Assembly: GCF_030813245.1 (NCBI RefSeq)
Contig: NZ_JAUSUA010000001.1
Span: 496,001-560,000, forward strand
Length of the DNA stretch: 64,000 nt
Direction: 5' to 3'
Source: Alkalicoccobacillus murimartini
GTDB lineage: Bacteria; Bacillota; Bacilli; Bacillales; Bacillaceae_D
Shown: positions 26,372 through 34,284 of the stretch, in pieces
Layout: each line of letters opens with the position of its first letter
How positions within the stretch are numbered: position 1 is the stretch's first letter
Translations under genes and position numbers: made by a program
Notes under the pieces: model-generated
The model's database searches: none
What the model was told of the DNA's origin: nothing
The model's input: the letters and a program-made list of their open reading frames with translations, nothing else

Positions 26372-26908
26372 ATGAAGAGAAATGTTAGCCTAATTATTTT
26401 AACTGTCGGGATAGGCCTAGCTGCTGTCCTTCTAATTATAAATTTAATGAATGGGAACGAGACTCAAATTGGAATTGATGAAGGAATGCAAGCAGAATCC
26501 ATTGAACTTGATTTGTTTGGTGGCGAGGATTCAGTAAATGTTTTTTCTGGTGATCAAGAAGTGACCATCTTAAATATTTGGGCTACTTGGTGTGAACCTT
26601 GTGTAAGAGAGTTGCCAGACTTAATGGACCTTGAAGAAGATTATCGTGATGAAGGATTGTCTGTACATACTGTGAACGCTCAAAAATATGAAAGAGTACA
26701 AGCGCATACAGAGGAGTTTATTGAGGAGCAAAACGTGACACTTCCTGTTTTCCTTGATAAAGAAGGAGCGTTTTTTCAATTGTACCAGATCAGGGGAATG
26801 CCGACGACGTTTGTGATTGACTCGGATCAAACGATTGTTGAAAGAATTGAAGGAGAAGTAACATACGAAATGTTGGAAGAGAAAATTACACCTCTATTAA
26901 ACAATTGA
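26372..26908 (+). CDS. TlpA/ResA-like thiol-disulfide protein
   Basis: 178 residues: N-terminal membrane anchor (LIILTVGIGLAAVLLIINLM), then an extracytoplasmic thioredoxin fold with active site WATWCEPCVRELPDL and the cis-Pro loop GMPTTFVID. Such proteins reduce or pass electrons to extracytoplasmic thiols, for example in cytochrome c maturation or spore cortex formation. GGAG nine bases upstream fits ATG 26372; a TTG at 26357 overlaps it. It lies 18 bp before the DUF3866 gene, probably in one transcript. Partner unknown. Confidence 0.85.
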   Translation: MKRNVSLIILTVGIGLAAVLLIINLMNGNETQIGIDEGMQAESIELDLFGGEDSVNVFSGDQEVTILNIWATWCEPCVRELPDLMDLEEDYRDEGLSVHTVNAQKYERVQAHTEEFIEEQNVTLPVFLDKEGAFFQLYQIRGMPTTFVIDSDQTIVERIEGEVTYEMLEEKITPLLNN

Positions 26909-26926
26909 TAGGAGGGAGGGTAGCTC

Positions 26927-28000
26927 ATGAACACTGAAAGGTGGACAAGAGTGTTAGAAGTGACATATGAAGATAAAGATGTACAACTTCTTGCGACGAT
27001 TGATACCAAATATCCGGCCATCGTACAAAAGCGCTTTACCCCAGCTGTATCAAAAGGAACGTATATTAAAGTAAATACAACGGCGACAGAGCTAGCACTA
27101 GGTACAGGAGGATACGATGTTGTTAAAGAGGTATTAGCAAGTAGACTTGTAGCCCAAGAGACGAAAGGGCATATTATGAGGCTTCGCTACACTCCGCTGC
27201 AACAATCTGTTATGACCGTTGAAGAACCAGCTAGTCCTCATCATGCTCTTTTTCAACAACCGTTCTCCCTTAATGGAAAAAAGGTTTTGTTGGGAGAACT
27301 GCATAGTATGGTTCCGCTAGCTTGTTATGTGGCAAAAGAAATGAACCAAAGTCTTAGCTGCTGTGTGATCTTTGATGATACAGCATCCTTATTATTAGAT
27401 ACGAGTCATCATGTACGAACATTAAAAAAAGAGACATGGTTTCATTCGATAACGATCGGACAATCTTTTGGTGGAGAATTTGAGGCGGTAAGTCTACCAT
27501 CTGCATTACAATTTGCATCACAGTCCTTGCAAGCAGACTTGATTATGATATCTGTAGGACCAGGCGTTGTTGGTACTGGTACTGTATATGGTAATTCTGC
27601 TGTAGACATGGCGGGCTGGGCGAATACTGTCGGTGCTTTAGATGGTAAGCCTGTATGGATTCCTCGTTTATCTTTTGCTGATCGTCGTCACCGCCACTAT
27701 GGGTTAAGTCATCACACGGTAACGCCTCTTTGTACACTCACATATGCTCCAAGCATTCTACCTTTTCCTTATCTTGATTCAGCTCAAATGAAACTAGTTA
27801 AATCACAATTAAGTGAATCAAAGTTAACGAAACACCACGTCCATTATTCGACTCAGCGATCTGATTCATCATTACTCAATCGGGTATTGTTACAATTAGA
27901 AGACCTTACAACGATGGGGCGTGGATATGCGGATGATCCACTTTTTTTTGAAGCGATACTTGAGGCAGCTTGCTTTTGTGTGCAAGGAAAAACCTCTTGA
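26927..28000 (+). CDS. DUF3866 family protein
   Basis: 357 residues without a signal peptide or membrane helix. Conserved features include a small N-terminal beta domain (about 1-90), then an alpha/beta body with GKKVLLGELHSMVPLACYVAKEM, DLIMISVGPGVVGTGTVYG and RHRHYGLSHHTVTPL. The family is common next to nudF and spoIIM in Bacilli; no enzymatic function is established that I know of. GGAGGGAGGG precedes the ATG. The last 148 bp are overlapped on the other strand by an mciZ-like gene. Confidence 0.8.
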   Translation: MNTERWTRVLEVTYEDKDVQLLATIDTKYPAIVQKRFTPAVSKGTYIKVNTTATELALGTGGYDVVKEVLASRLVAQETKGHIMRLRYTPLQQSVMTVEEPASPHHALFQQPFSLNGKKVLLGELHSMVPLACYVAKEMNQSLSCCVIFDDTASLLLDTSHHVRTLKKETWFHSITIGQSFGGEFEAVSLPSALQFASQSLQADLIMISVGPGVVGTGTVYGNSAVDMAGWANTVGALDGKPVWIPRLSFADRRHRHYGLSHHTVTPLCTLTYAPSILPFPYLDSAQMKLVKSQLSESKLTKHHVHYSTQRSDSSLLNRVLLQLEDLTTMGRGYADDPLFFEAILEAACFCVQGKTS

Positions 28001-28110
28001 ACCCACTCAGACACAAATTCTTGTTTTTTTAGCTGTTGCTTAAGCCTAGCCTTAACTTCCCAAGCTTTCCCGACGAGTAATACACCTTGTTCGTGTACAT
28101 GAATATTCAT
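27853..28110 (-). CDS. mciZ: MciZ-like FtsZ assembly inhibitor, extended
   Basis: The first 38 residues (MNIHVHEQGVLLVGKAWEVK then ARLKQQLKKQEFVSEWVQ) align with the whole 40-residue B. subtilis MciZ as I recall it (GVVLVGKAWEIRAKLKE...YVKDWI). MciZ caps FtsZ filaments in the sporulating mother cell. GGAGAG lies six bases before ATG 28110. Instead of stopping at about residue 40, the frame runs to 85 residues; the tail (after about residue 40) is entirely antisense to the end of the DUF3866 gene and is low-complexity and polar. It is divergent from nudF, as in related genomes. Core assignment strong; tail significance unclear. Confidence 0.75.
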   Translation of the reverse strand: MNIHVHEQGVLLVGKAWEVKARLKQQLKKQEFVSEWVQEVFPCTQKQAASSIASKKSGSSAYPRPIVVRSSNCNNTRLSNDESDR

Positions 28111-28186
28111 AGTATCTCTCCATTCTCTCACGTATGGTACACTTTTATGTGGGATTTAATACAAGTAGACCAAAGGAGTGTGCACC

Positions 28187-28735
28187 ATGACATTATTTGA
28201 AGAAAAAACAATTGCAACAGAGAAGATATTTGAAGGGAAAGTAATCGATTTACAAGTAGATACAGTAAAGTTGCCAAACGGTCATGAAAGTAAGAGAGAG
28301 CTTGTGAAACACCCAGGTGCTGTCGCTGTTATTGCTGTTACAGATGAAGACAAGCTCGTGTTAGTCAAACAATTTCGTAAGCCGCTTGAGAAAACCATTT
28401 TAGAAATACCTGCAGGCAAAATTGATCCAGGAGAAGAGCCAATCAAAACAGCAGCAAGAGAATTGAGAGAGGAAACGGGCTATACTGCTGAAGGGCTTTC
28501 GCTCGTAACTTCTTTTTATACGTCACCAGGCTTTGCTGACGAAATTATTTATCTATATGAAGCCACAGGGTTAATAAAAGGAGATGCCCAACCTGATGAT
28601 GATGAGTTTGTTGAGATCGAGGAAGTCGATCTTAACGTAGCGGCTACATACATGGCAGACCAAACGATTCATGATGCCAAAACAGCATATGCCGTTATGT
28701 ATCTTCAATTAAAACAAGCAAGAAACCAGTCATAA
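28187..28735 (+). CDS. nudF: ADP-ribose pyrophosphatase, Nudix
   Basis: 182 residues with the full Nudix box GEEPIKTAARELREETGYTAE (catalytic glutamates in REEXGY) and the ADP-ribose-type loop SFYTSPGFADE. Hydrolyses ADP-ribose to AMP and ribose 5-phosphate. AAAGGAG eight bases upstream supports ATG 28187 over a GTG nine bases earlier. It lies between mciZ and spoIIM. Confidence 0.9.
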   Translation: MTLFEEKTIATEKIFEGKVIDLQVDTVKLPNGHESKRELVKHPGAVAVIAVTDEDKLVLVKQFRKPLEKTILEIPAGKIDPGEEPIKTAARELREETGYTAEGLSLVTSFYTSPGFADEIIYLYEATGLIKGDAQPDDDEFVEIEEVDLNVAATYMADQTIHDAKTAYAVMYLQLKQARNQS

Positions 28736-28789
28736 CAACAGGCCTGTCCTCATAATCTAGACAAGGTGAGAGAATGAGGAGGCCAATCG

Positions 28790-29428
28790 ATGAAAACTCG
28801 CGGGCACAAGGATCGTATTATTGCTCATGTTGAAGAAAATAAAACGATTTATTTATTTACAACCGTTCTGTTTTTAATAGGCATCGTTTTTGGAGCTATC
28901 ATTGTTAATAGCTTAAATCTTACTCAAAAGAATGATCTATATATGTACCTTAGCCAATTTTTTGTTCAGGTCCAGGATGGCAGAATTGCAGGTTCAAAAG
29001 AGATTTTCAGTCAAAGCTATGCACATTACGGCAAATATTTTGCGTTAATGTGGATTCTTGGATTATCGCTAATAGGACTCCCGATCATCTTAGTCCTTTT
29101 ATTTCTTAAAGGCGTCGTAGTAGGTTTTACGGTTGGCTTTCTAGTAAATCAAATGGGCTTTCAAGGATTTTTATTGGCGATGGTATCTGTTCTTCCTCAG
29201 AACCTTCTGTTAGTACCTGCCTTTATTATCGTTGGCACTGCGAGTGTTTCATTTTGTTTAAAAATGCTTCGTCAACAATTTGCAAAAAAGGTTTATCAAC
29301 CAGTTTTTCCGCAATTCCTTCGTTATACACTCTTATTACTTTGTATGGGAGCGGCTTTATCAGTGGCGGCGGCCTTTGAAGCGTATGTTTCCCCCTACTT
29401 ATTAAGAATGGTTGTAGGTTTCATTTGA
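28790..29428 (+). CDS. spoIIM: Stage II sporulation protein M
   Basis: 212-residue membrane protein with five hydrophobic helices and conserved segments FGAIIVNSL, FFVQVQDGRI, GYFVLPQ-like VLPQNLLLVPAF and FRYTLLLL. Part of the mother-cell DMP complex (SpoIID-M-P) that drives engulfment. GAGGAGG precedes the ATG. A candidate SigE promoter is weak (TCATAA at 28730-28735, 15-bp spacer, CATAATCT at 28751-28758). Its stop codon overlaps the first Fur-box-like element of the next gene. Confidence 0.92.
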   Translation: MKTRGHKDRIIAHVEENKTIYLFTTVLFLIGIVFGAIIVNSLNLTQKNDLYMYLSQFFVQVQDGRIAGSKEIFSQSYAHYGKYFALMWILGLSLIGLPIILVLLFLKGVVVGFTVGFLVNQMGFQGFLLAMVSVLPQNLLLVPAFIIVGTASVSFCLKMLRQQFAKKVYQPVFPQFLRYTLLLLCMGAALSVAAAFEAYVSPYLLRMVVGFI

Positions 29429-29511
29429 TAATAATTATTACTTGATATAAGTTATCGCGGATAACTTAATAATCATTATCAATTGACACTCTTTTTCAAC
29501 AAGATTATAAT
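29426..29511 (+). promoter_or_regulatory. fur promoter with two Fur boxes
   Basis: Consensus SigA promoter TTGACA (29483-29488), 17-bp spacer, TATAAT (29506-29511). Upstream are two Fur-box-like 7-1-7 repeats, TGATAATAATTATTA (29426-29440) and TAATAATCATTATCA (29467-29481), each with one mismatch in the palindrome. Between them lies a third palindrome, TAAGTTATC-GCG-GATAACTTA (29448-29468). The second box abuts the -35 element. Suggests autoregulation by Fur or control by a paralogue. Confidence 0.75.
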
Positions 29512-29550
29512 AAGTTTATACAAAAGGAAGTCCGGTTAGGAGGAGTACCG

Positions 29551-30036
29551 ATGGAGAATCGGCTAGAGCGAATTAAGAAGCACCTACATTCTCAAAGCTA
29601 TAAGCTGACCCCTCAACGTGAAGCCACAGTAATGGTGTTGCTTGAACATGAGGAGGACCACTTAAGTGCTGAGGATGTATACCTCCTTGTTAAGGACAAA
29701 GCTCCGGAAATTGGATTGGCTACAGTCTACCGGACGCTTGAACTTCTTGCTGAATTAAAAATCGTTGATAAAATTAACTTTGGTGATGGGGTATCCCGAT
29801 TTGATCTTCGCAAAGAAGGAGCCGCGCATTTCCACCATCATCTCGTTTGTATTGAATGTGGAGCGGTTGATGAAATTGAAGACGATTTGCTAGGTGATGT
29901 GGAAAAGATTGTTGAACGTGACTATGATTTTAAGATCATGGACCATCGATTAACCTTTCATGGCATTTGCTACCGCTGTAAAAGTAAGCATGAGACAGAT
30001 CAAAAAGATCCAACAGAAGCACAAAATCAGGTTTAA
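29551..30036 (+). CDS. fur: Ferric uptake regulator
   Basis: 161 residues: winged helix (LTPQREATVMVLLEHEEDHLSAEDVYLLVK, IGLATVYRTLELLAEL) then a metal-binding domain with HFHHHLVCIECGAVDEI and a C-terminal CYRCK, the two CxxC pairs of the structural zinc site. Retains the Fur-type spacing rather than PerR's specialised oxidation site, so Fur is preferred; Zur or PerR are less likely. Start ATG after GGAGGAG. Strong terminator follows. Confidence 0.9.
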   Translation: MENRLERIKKHLHSQSYKLTPQREATVMVLLEHEEDHLSAEDVYLLVKDKAPEIGLATVYRTLELLAELKIVDKINFGDGVSRFDLRKEGAAHFHHHLVCIECGAVDEIEDDLLGDVEKIVERDYDFKIMDHRLTFHGICYRCKSKHETDQKDPTEAQNQV

Positions 30037-30041
30037 TTGAT

Positions 30042-30078
30042 AAAAGACTTGGAAGAGTAATCTCTTCCAAGTCTTTTT
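30042..30078 (+). terminator. fur terminator
   Basis: Perfect 16-bp stem AAAAGACTTGGAAGAG / CTCTTCCAAGTCTTTT with loop TAAT, then T residues. Confidence 0.95.
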
Positions 30079-30172
30079 GACGTAGAAAATGGATGAATTC
30101 AGGTATATTCTGACCGGAAAATGGCATAGCTTAACAGTAAGACATGTTCTAGTCAGAGAGGGGAAATAAGAA

Positions 30173-30406
30173 ATGAAAGGTCGCTTTATTACCTTGTTAC
30201 AAACATTTAAGGTTATGCTTTTATTTATTGGATGCACGTTGTTCTTTTATTATGGTATTCTATGGGTAAGCCAGGAATACGAAAGCTATTATCGGTATGA
30301 TGTACCTGAGGGAAATGCTGTGAAAGTAGTAGCGGAGCCAATCGGTGATCATGAAGACTCGACTATTCTAACAAGACTAGCATGGTTTTATAAACTGGGT
30401 GAATAA
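30173..30406 (+). CDS. DUF4227 (YqzK-like) membrane protein
   Basis: 77 residues: one membrane helix near the N-terminus (VMLLFIGCTLFFYYGILWVS), conserved YYRYDVPEGNAVKV, and a short C-terminal helix FYKLGE. A YqzK homologue lies between fur and xerD in Bacillus, matching this position. GAGAGGGG precedes the ATG. Function unknown; probably expressed with xerD 29 bp downstream. Confidence 0.85.
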   Translation: MKGRFITLLQTFKVMLLFIGCTLFFYYGILWVSQEYESYYRYDVPEGNAVKVVAEPIGDHEDSTILTRLAWFYKLGE

Positions 30407-30435
30407 TTGAGAATGTAGGATGGAGTGTGTCAACG

Positions 30436-31326
30436 TTGCAATTAGATATTGAAGACTTTATCCATTACTTACAAATAGAGCGGGGTTATTCCGATAATAC
30501 GATTTCTTCTTATAAGAGTGATCTAGCTTCTTACTCATCGTACTTAAAAAATGTTGAAACTTGCAAAGGTTTTTCAGATGTTGATCGTTCAATCATCGTA
30601 AACTATCTATATTTTTTAATGGAGAAGGGACGAGCAGAGACAACGATAGCCAGATGCATAGCCTCTATACGTGGGTTACATCAGTTTTTGTTGCGTGAAG
30701 GTCGGGCAAAACAAGACCCAAGTGTACATCTTGAGATTCCTAAGCCTCCGAAACGCCTGCCTAAAATTCTTTCAACTGAAGAAGTAGAGGCGCTTTTGGA
30801 GTCGCCAGGTACAGAGGATGCGATGGCGATTCGTAATCGAGCGATGCTAGAAGTGATGTATGCAACGGGTATACGAGTGAGCGAGCTAATTGGACTAGCG
30901 ACTTCAGATTGTCACCTAACCATGGGTTTTTTACGTTGTGTAGGGAAAGGGAATAAAGAACGTATTATTCCACTCGGATCAAAGGCAACAGAAGCTGTAC
31001 ATACATATCTGGAAACAGCACGATCCTCTCTCGTTAAACATAACAAACATGATGTTCTTTTTGTAAATCATCGCGGCACGCCATTATCAAGACAAGGATT
31101 TTGGAAAATCCTTAAGCAGCTTGCATTAAAAGCACACATTGACAAACCGCTCACACCACATACATTACGTCATTCGTTTGCCACACATCTGTTAGAGAAT
31201 GGCGCGGATCTGCGAGCTGTACAGGAAATGCTTGGCCATGTTGATATCTCTACTACACAAATCTACACACATGTTACAAAAAACCGGATGAAAGATGTGT
31301 ATTCCAAGTATCATCCTAGGGCATAA
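30436..31326 (+). CDS. xerD: Tyrosine recombinase XerD
   Basis: 296 residues: SAM-like N-terminal core-binding domain (IEDFIHYLQIERGYSDNTISSYKSDL) and C-terminal catalytic domain with Arg in TGIRVSELIGL, Lys in GKGNKERIIPL, HTLRHSFATHLL, GHVDISTTQIYTHV (active-site His and Tyr). With XerC resolves chromosome dimers at dif. Start taken as TTG 30436, eight bases after GGAGTG and aligned with the recalled XerD N-terminus; GTG 30427 overlaps the ribosome binding site. Confidence 0.92.
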   Translation: MQLDIEDFIHYLQIERGYSDNTISSYKSDLASYSSYLKNVETCKGFSDVDRSIIVNYLYFLMEKGRAETTIARCIASIRGLHQFLLREGRAKQDPSVHLEIPKPPKRLPKILSTEEVEALLESPGTEDAMAIRNRAMLEVMYATGIRVSELIGLATSDCHLTMGFLRCVGKGNKERIIPLGSKATEAVHTYLETARSSLVKHNKHDVLFVNHRGTPLSRQGFWKILKQLALKAHIDKPLTPHTLRHSFATHLLENGADLRAVQEMLGHVDISTTQIYTHVTKNRMKDVYSKYHPRA

Positions 31327-31337
31327 AAAATTGAACG

Positions 31338-31355
31338 TTGTCTGACATCAGACAA
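31338..31355. promoter_or_regulatory. 18-bp palindrome before the nucleoside operon
   Basis: TTGTCTGA-CA-TCAGACAA, perfect 8-bp arms, between xerD and deoB and 22 bp before the deoB start. It looks like an operator of the GntR or related class; no obvious SigA promoter surrounds it. It could also act as an RNA hairpin in an xerD-deoB transcript. Confidence 0.55.
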
Positions 31356-31377
31356 GAGCAGGACAGGAGGAAATAAT

Positions 31378-32577
31378 ATGGGTGAACAGCCTTTTAAGCG
31401 GGTGTTCTTAATTGTAATGGATTCAGTGGGGATTGGAGAAGCACCTGATGCAGCAACATTTGGTGATGAAGGTGCAGATACGCTAGGTCATATTGCGGAA
31501 TTTATGAATGGTATTAAGCTTCCTACCCTTGAAAAGCTAGGGATGGCCAATATAAAAGAAGTTAAAGGTCTAGAGTCAGTAGATGAGCCAGCAGCTCATT
31601 ACGGAAAAATGAAAGAAGCCTCAAACGGAAAAGATACAATGACTGGACATTGGGAAATCATGGGTCTGCGAATAGATGAACCGTTTCGAGTCTTTCCTGA
31701 AGGTTTTCCTACTGAATTATTAACTGCATTAGAACAGGAAACAGGAAGAGGTTTTCTTGGAAATAAAGTTGCCTCTGGTACTGAAATTTTGGACGAGCTT
31801 GCTGAAGAGCATGTGAAAACCGGAAAATTGATTGTCTATACATCGGCAGACTCTGTGCTTCAAATTGCGGCGCACGAAGACATTGTGCCAATAGATGAGC
31901 TATACGAGATTTGTGAGAAGGCAAGAAAATTAACTCTTCAGCCTGAGTACATGATTGGTAGAGTCATTGCTCGTCCATTTCTTGGAGGTCCTGGAAAGTG
32001 GGAGAGAACACCTAATCGCCATGACTATGCGTTGAAACCATTTGGTCGTACTGTGATGAACGAACTTCAAGATAGTGGATTAGATTCCATTGCCATTGGC
32101 AAAATCTCTGACATTTATGATGGGGAAGGTATTACAGATACATACCGAACTACCTCCAACGAGGATGGAATGGACAAATTATTTGAAAGTATGAATAAGG
32201 ACTTTACTGGCTTAAGCTTCTTAAATTTGGTCGATTTTGATGCATTATTTGGTCATAGAAGAGATCCAGAAGGTTATGGTCGCGCATTAGAGCAGTTTGA
32301 TGTACGCTTACAAGGAGTGTTGGATCAGCTGAAAAGTGGAGATCTGTTAATGATTACTGCCGATCATGGCAATGACCCTGTTCATAGAGGAACAGATCAT
32401 ACACGTGAATACGTACCTTTGCTTGCATATGATCCAACTCAATCGAAGACGGTTAATTTGGGCATTCGTTCTACTTTTGCTGATATCGGGGCCACTATTG
32501 CTGATAATTTTAGTGTGAATGCTCCAAAGTACGGAACAAGTTTCTTACCGGAAATGATACAAAACAAAAGGTCTTAA
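31378..32577 (+). CDS. deoB: Phosphopentomutase
   Basis: 399-residue alkaline-phosphatase-superfamily mutase interconverting (deoxy)ribose 1- and 5-phosphate. Metal ligands visible in [15 protein letters not shown] and [18 protein letters not shown]; the phosphothreonine is in [19 protein letters not shown] lies before the ATG. First gene of deoB-punA-punA-pdp, which salvages nucleosides into base plus pentose phosphate. Confidence 0.95.
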   Translation: MGEQPFKRVFLIVMDSVGIGEAPDAATFGDEGADTLGHIAEFMNGIKLPTLEKLGMANIKEVKGLESVDEPAAHYGKMKEASNGKDTMTGHWEIMGLRIDEPFRVFPEGFPTELLTALEQETGRGFLGNKVASGTEILDELAEEHVKTGKLIVYTSADSVLQIAAHEDIVPIDELYEICEKARKLTLQPEYMIGRVIARPFLGGPGKWERTPNRHDYALKPFGRTVMNELQDSGLDSIAIGKISDIYDGEGITDTYRTTSNEDGMDKLFESMNKDFTGLSFLNLVDFDALFGHRRDPEGYGRALEQFDVRLQGVLDQLKSGDLLMITADHGNDPVHRGTDHTREYVPLLAYDPTQSKTVNLGIRSTFADIGATIADNFSVNAPKYGTSFLPEMIQNKRS

Positions 32578-32589
32578 AGGAGATTGGTT

Positions 32590-33411
32590 ATGTCAAACAT
32601 GAAGATAGAGCTATCACAAACAGCAGAATATATAAACAAACACTTAACTGATACACCTGTCATTGGCTTGATTTTAGGGTCAGGTCTTGGGGTATTAGCT
32701 GAGGAAATTGAGAACCCAATTAAACTTCCGTATGAAGAAATACCAAACTTCCCTGTCTCAACAGTGGAGGGGCATGCAGGACAATTAGTAGCAGGTACAA
32801 TTTCTGGAAAGCAAGTTATTGCCATGCAAGGCCGCTTTCATTTCTACGAAGGCTATTCGATGGAGGAGGTTGTCTTTCCAGTTCGAGTCATGAAGGAATT
32901 AGGCATCAAACACCTTGTCGTTACAAATGCAGCTGGCGCTGTGAACGAGAGCTTTTCGGTGGGGGATTTGATGATTATTAAAGACCATATTAATAATCAA
33001 AGTGCTAACCCGCTGATTGGGCCTAATGATGAATCGCTTGGCCTTCGCTTTACAGATATGTCCAATGCTTATTCAACAAGACTGCGTACGATCGCTCATA
33101 ATCAGGCAAGTCATCTTGGTATCTCAATTCAAGAAGGTGTCTATGTTGCGAACACCGGACCATGCTATGAAACACCTGCTGAGGTGAGAATGGCAAGGAA
33201 GCTAGGTGGCGATGCAGTGGGAATGTCGACAGTCCCTGAAGTCATTGCAGCAAGACATGCGGGTCTTGAGGTCCTTGGAATCTCTTGTTTATCAAACATG
33301 GGTGCAGGTATTTTACCACAGCCATTAAATCACGAAGAAGTAATTGAAGTTACAGAGCGTGTTCGTACATCTTTTCTTGGTCTTGTAAAAGCAATCTTAA
33401 AAGAAATCTAA
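32590..33411 (+). CDS. punA: Purine nucleoside phosphorylase, canonical copy
   Basis: 273-residue trimeric class II PNP. Signatures GLILGSGLGVLAEEIE, FPVSTVEGHAGQLV, GRFHFYEGYS, NAAGAVN. The residues that select 6-oxopurines are present: Glu194 in GPCYETPAEV and Asn236 in ISCLSNMGAG, equivalent to Glu201 and Asn243 of human PNP. So inosine and guanosine are the expected substrates. AAAGGAG points to ATG 32590, not TTG 32584. Followed by a diverged tandem copy. Confidence 0.93.
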   Translation: MSNMKIELSQTAEYINKHLTDTPVIGLILGSGLGVLAEEIENPIKLPYEEIPNFPVSTVEGHAGQLVAGTISGKQVIAMQGRFHFYEGYSMEEVVFPVRVMKELGIKHLVVTNAAGAVNESFSVGDLMIIKDHINNQSANPLIGPNDESLGLRFTDMSNAYSTRLRTIAHNQASHLGISIQEGVYVANTGPCYETPAEVRMARKLGGDAVGMSTVPEVIAARHAGLEVLGISCLSNMGAGILPQPLNHEEVIEVTERVRTSFLGLVKAILKEI

Positions 33412-33438
33412 TCTAAACATAAAAAGGGGAGTTCTTTC

Positions 33439-34266
33439 ATGACAACACTAGTTGATAAAATCAAAGAATCAGCAAACTATCTACAATCATTCATACATAC
33501 AAAACCAGAAATAGGCTTAATCTTAGGTTCTGGACTTGGGGAATTAGCAGATGAGATTGAAGGGGCATCTAAAATCCCATATGAAGACATTCCAAATTTT
33601 CCTGTATCAACCGTTGAAGGTCATGCAGGTCAGCTTGTCATTGGTGAGCTACAAGGTAAAACCGTTGTAGCAATGCAGGGACGTTTTCACTACTATGAAG
33701 GCTATCCTCTTGATGAAGTAACATTTCCTGTACGTGTAATGAAAGAGCTTGGTGTGAACCTACTTTTTGTAACAAATGCGTGTGGAGGTATGAACAAGTC
33801 TTTCCAACCTGGCGACCTTATGATTATTACAGATCATCTTAATATGACAGGAGCGAACCCACTAATTGGACCTAATGCACCAGAACTTGGCCCTCGCTTC
33901 CCTGATATGAGTCAAGCCTATACGAAGTCATATGTAGACCTGGCACTTAAAACAGCTGATTCATTAGACATAAAGGTTCAGCAAGGAGTCTATGCAGGTG
34001 TAAGTGGTCCTACGTATATGACAGGAGCAGAACTGATTATGCTTCGTAATCTTGGTGGAGATGTAGTAGGGATGTCAACCGTGCCAGAAGTGATTGTTGC
34101 AAGTCATGCAGGCATGGATGTACTGGGGATTTCGTGTGTAACAGATATGGCAATCGGAGAAGAAATTGCTGGTATCACGCACGAAGAGGTTATGGAAGTA
34201 GCAACTCGTACAAAACCTTTATTCATCAAGTTGGTAAAAGAATTAGTGGCACAAGCTAAGCCTTAA
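33439..34266 (+). CDS. Second class II PNP with altered specificity residues
   Basis: 275 residues, collinear with the preceding gene and retaining GLILGSGLGELADEIE, FPVSTVEGHAGQLV and GRFHYYEGYP, so the phosphate and ribose sites look intact. The two purine-contacting residues differ: Met194 (GPTYMTGAEL) replaces Glu, and Asp236 (ISCVTDMAIG) replaces Asn, with the 42-residue spacing kept. Asp at the second position is what 5'-methylthioadenosine phosphorylases use, and engineered Asn-to-Asp human PNP accepts adenosine (known). So a 6-aminopurine or other substrate is inferred. GGGGAG precedes the ATG. Confidence 0.88.
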   Translation: MTTLVDKIKESANYLQSFIHTKPEIGLILGSGLGELADEIEGASKIPYEDIPNFPVSTVEGHAGQLVIGELQGKTVVAMQGRFHYYEGYPLDEVTFPVRVMKELGVNLLFVTNACGGMNKSFQPGDLMIITDHLNMTGANPLIGPNAPELGPRFPDMSQAYTKSYVDLALKTADSLDIKVQQGVYAGVSGPTYMTGAELIMLRNLGGDVVGMSTVPEVIVASHAGMDVLGISCVTDMAIGEEIAGITHEEVMEVATRTKPLFIKLVKELVAQAKP

Positions 34267-34284
34267 TAGAGGGGATTTGTTGAC

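Noticed and set aside
28111-28186. SigE promoter for mciZ (CATACGTG on the minus strand)
   Set aside because: The -10-like sequence has no -35 element at the right spacing, so it was not listed.
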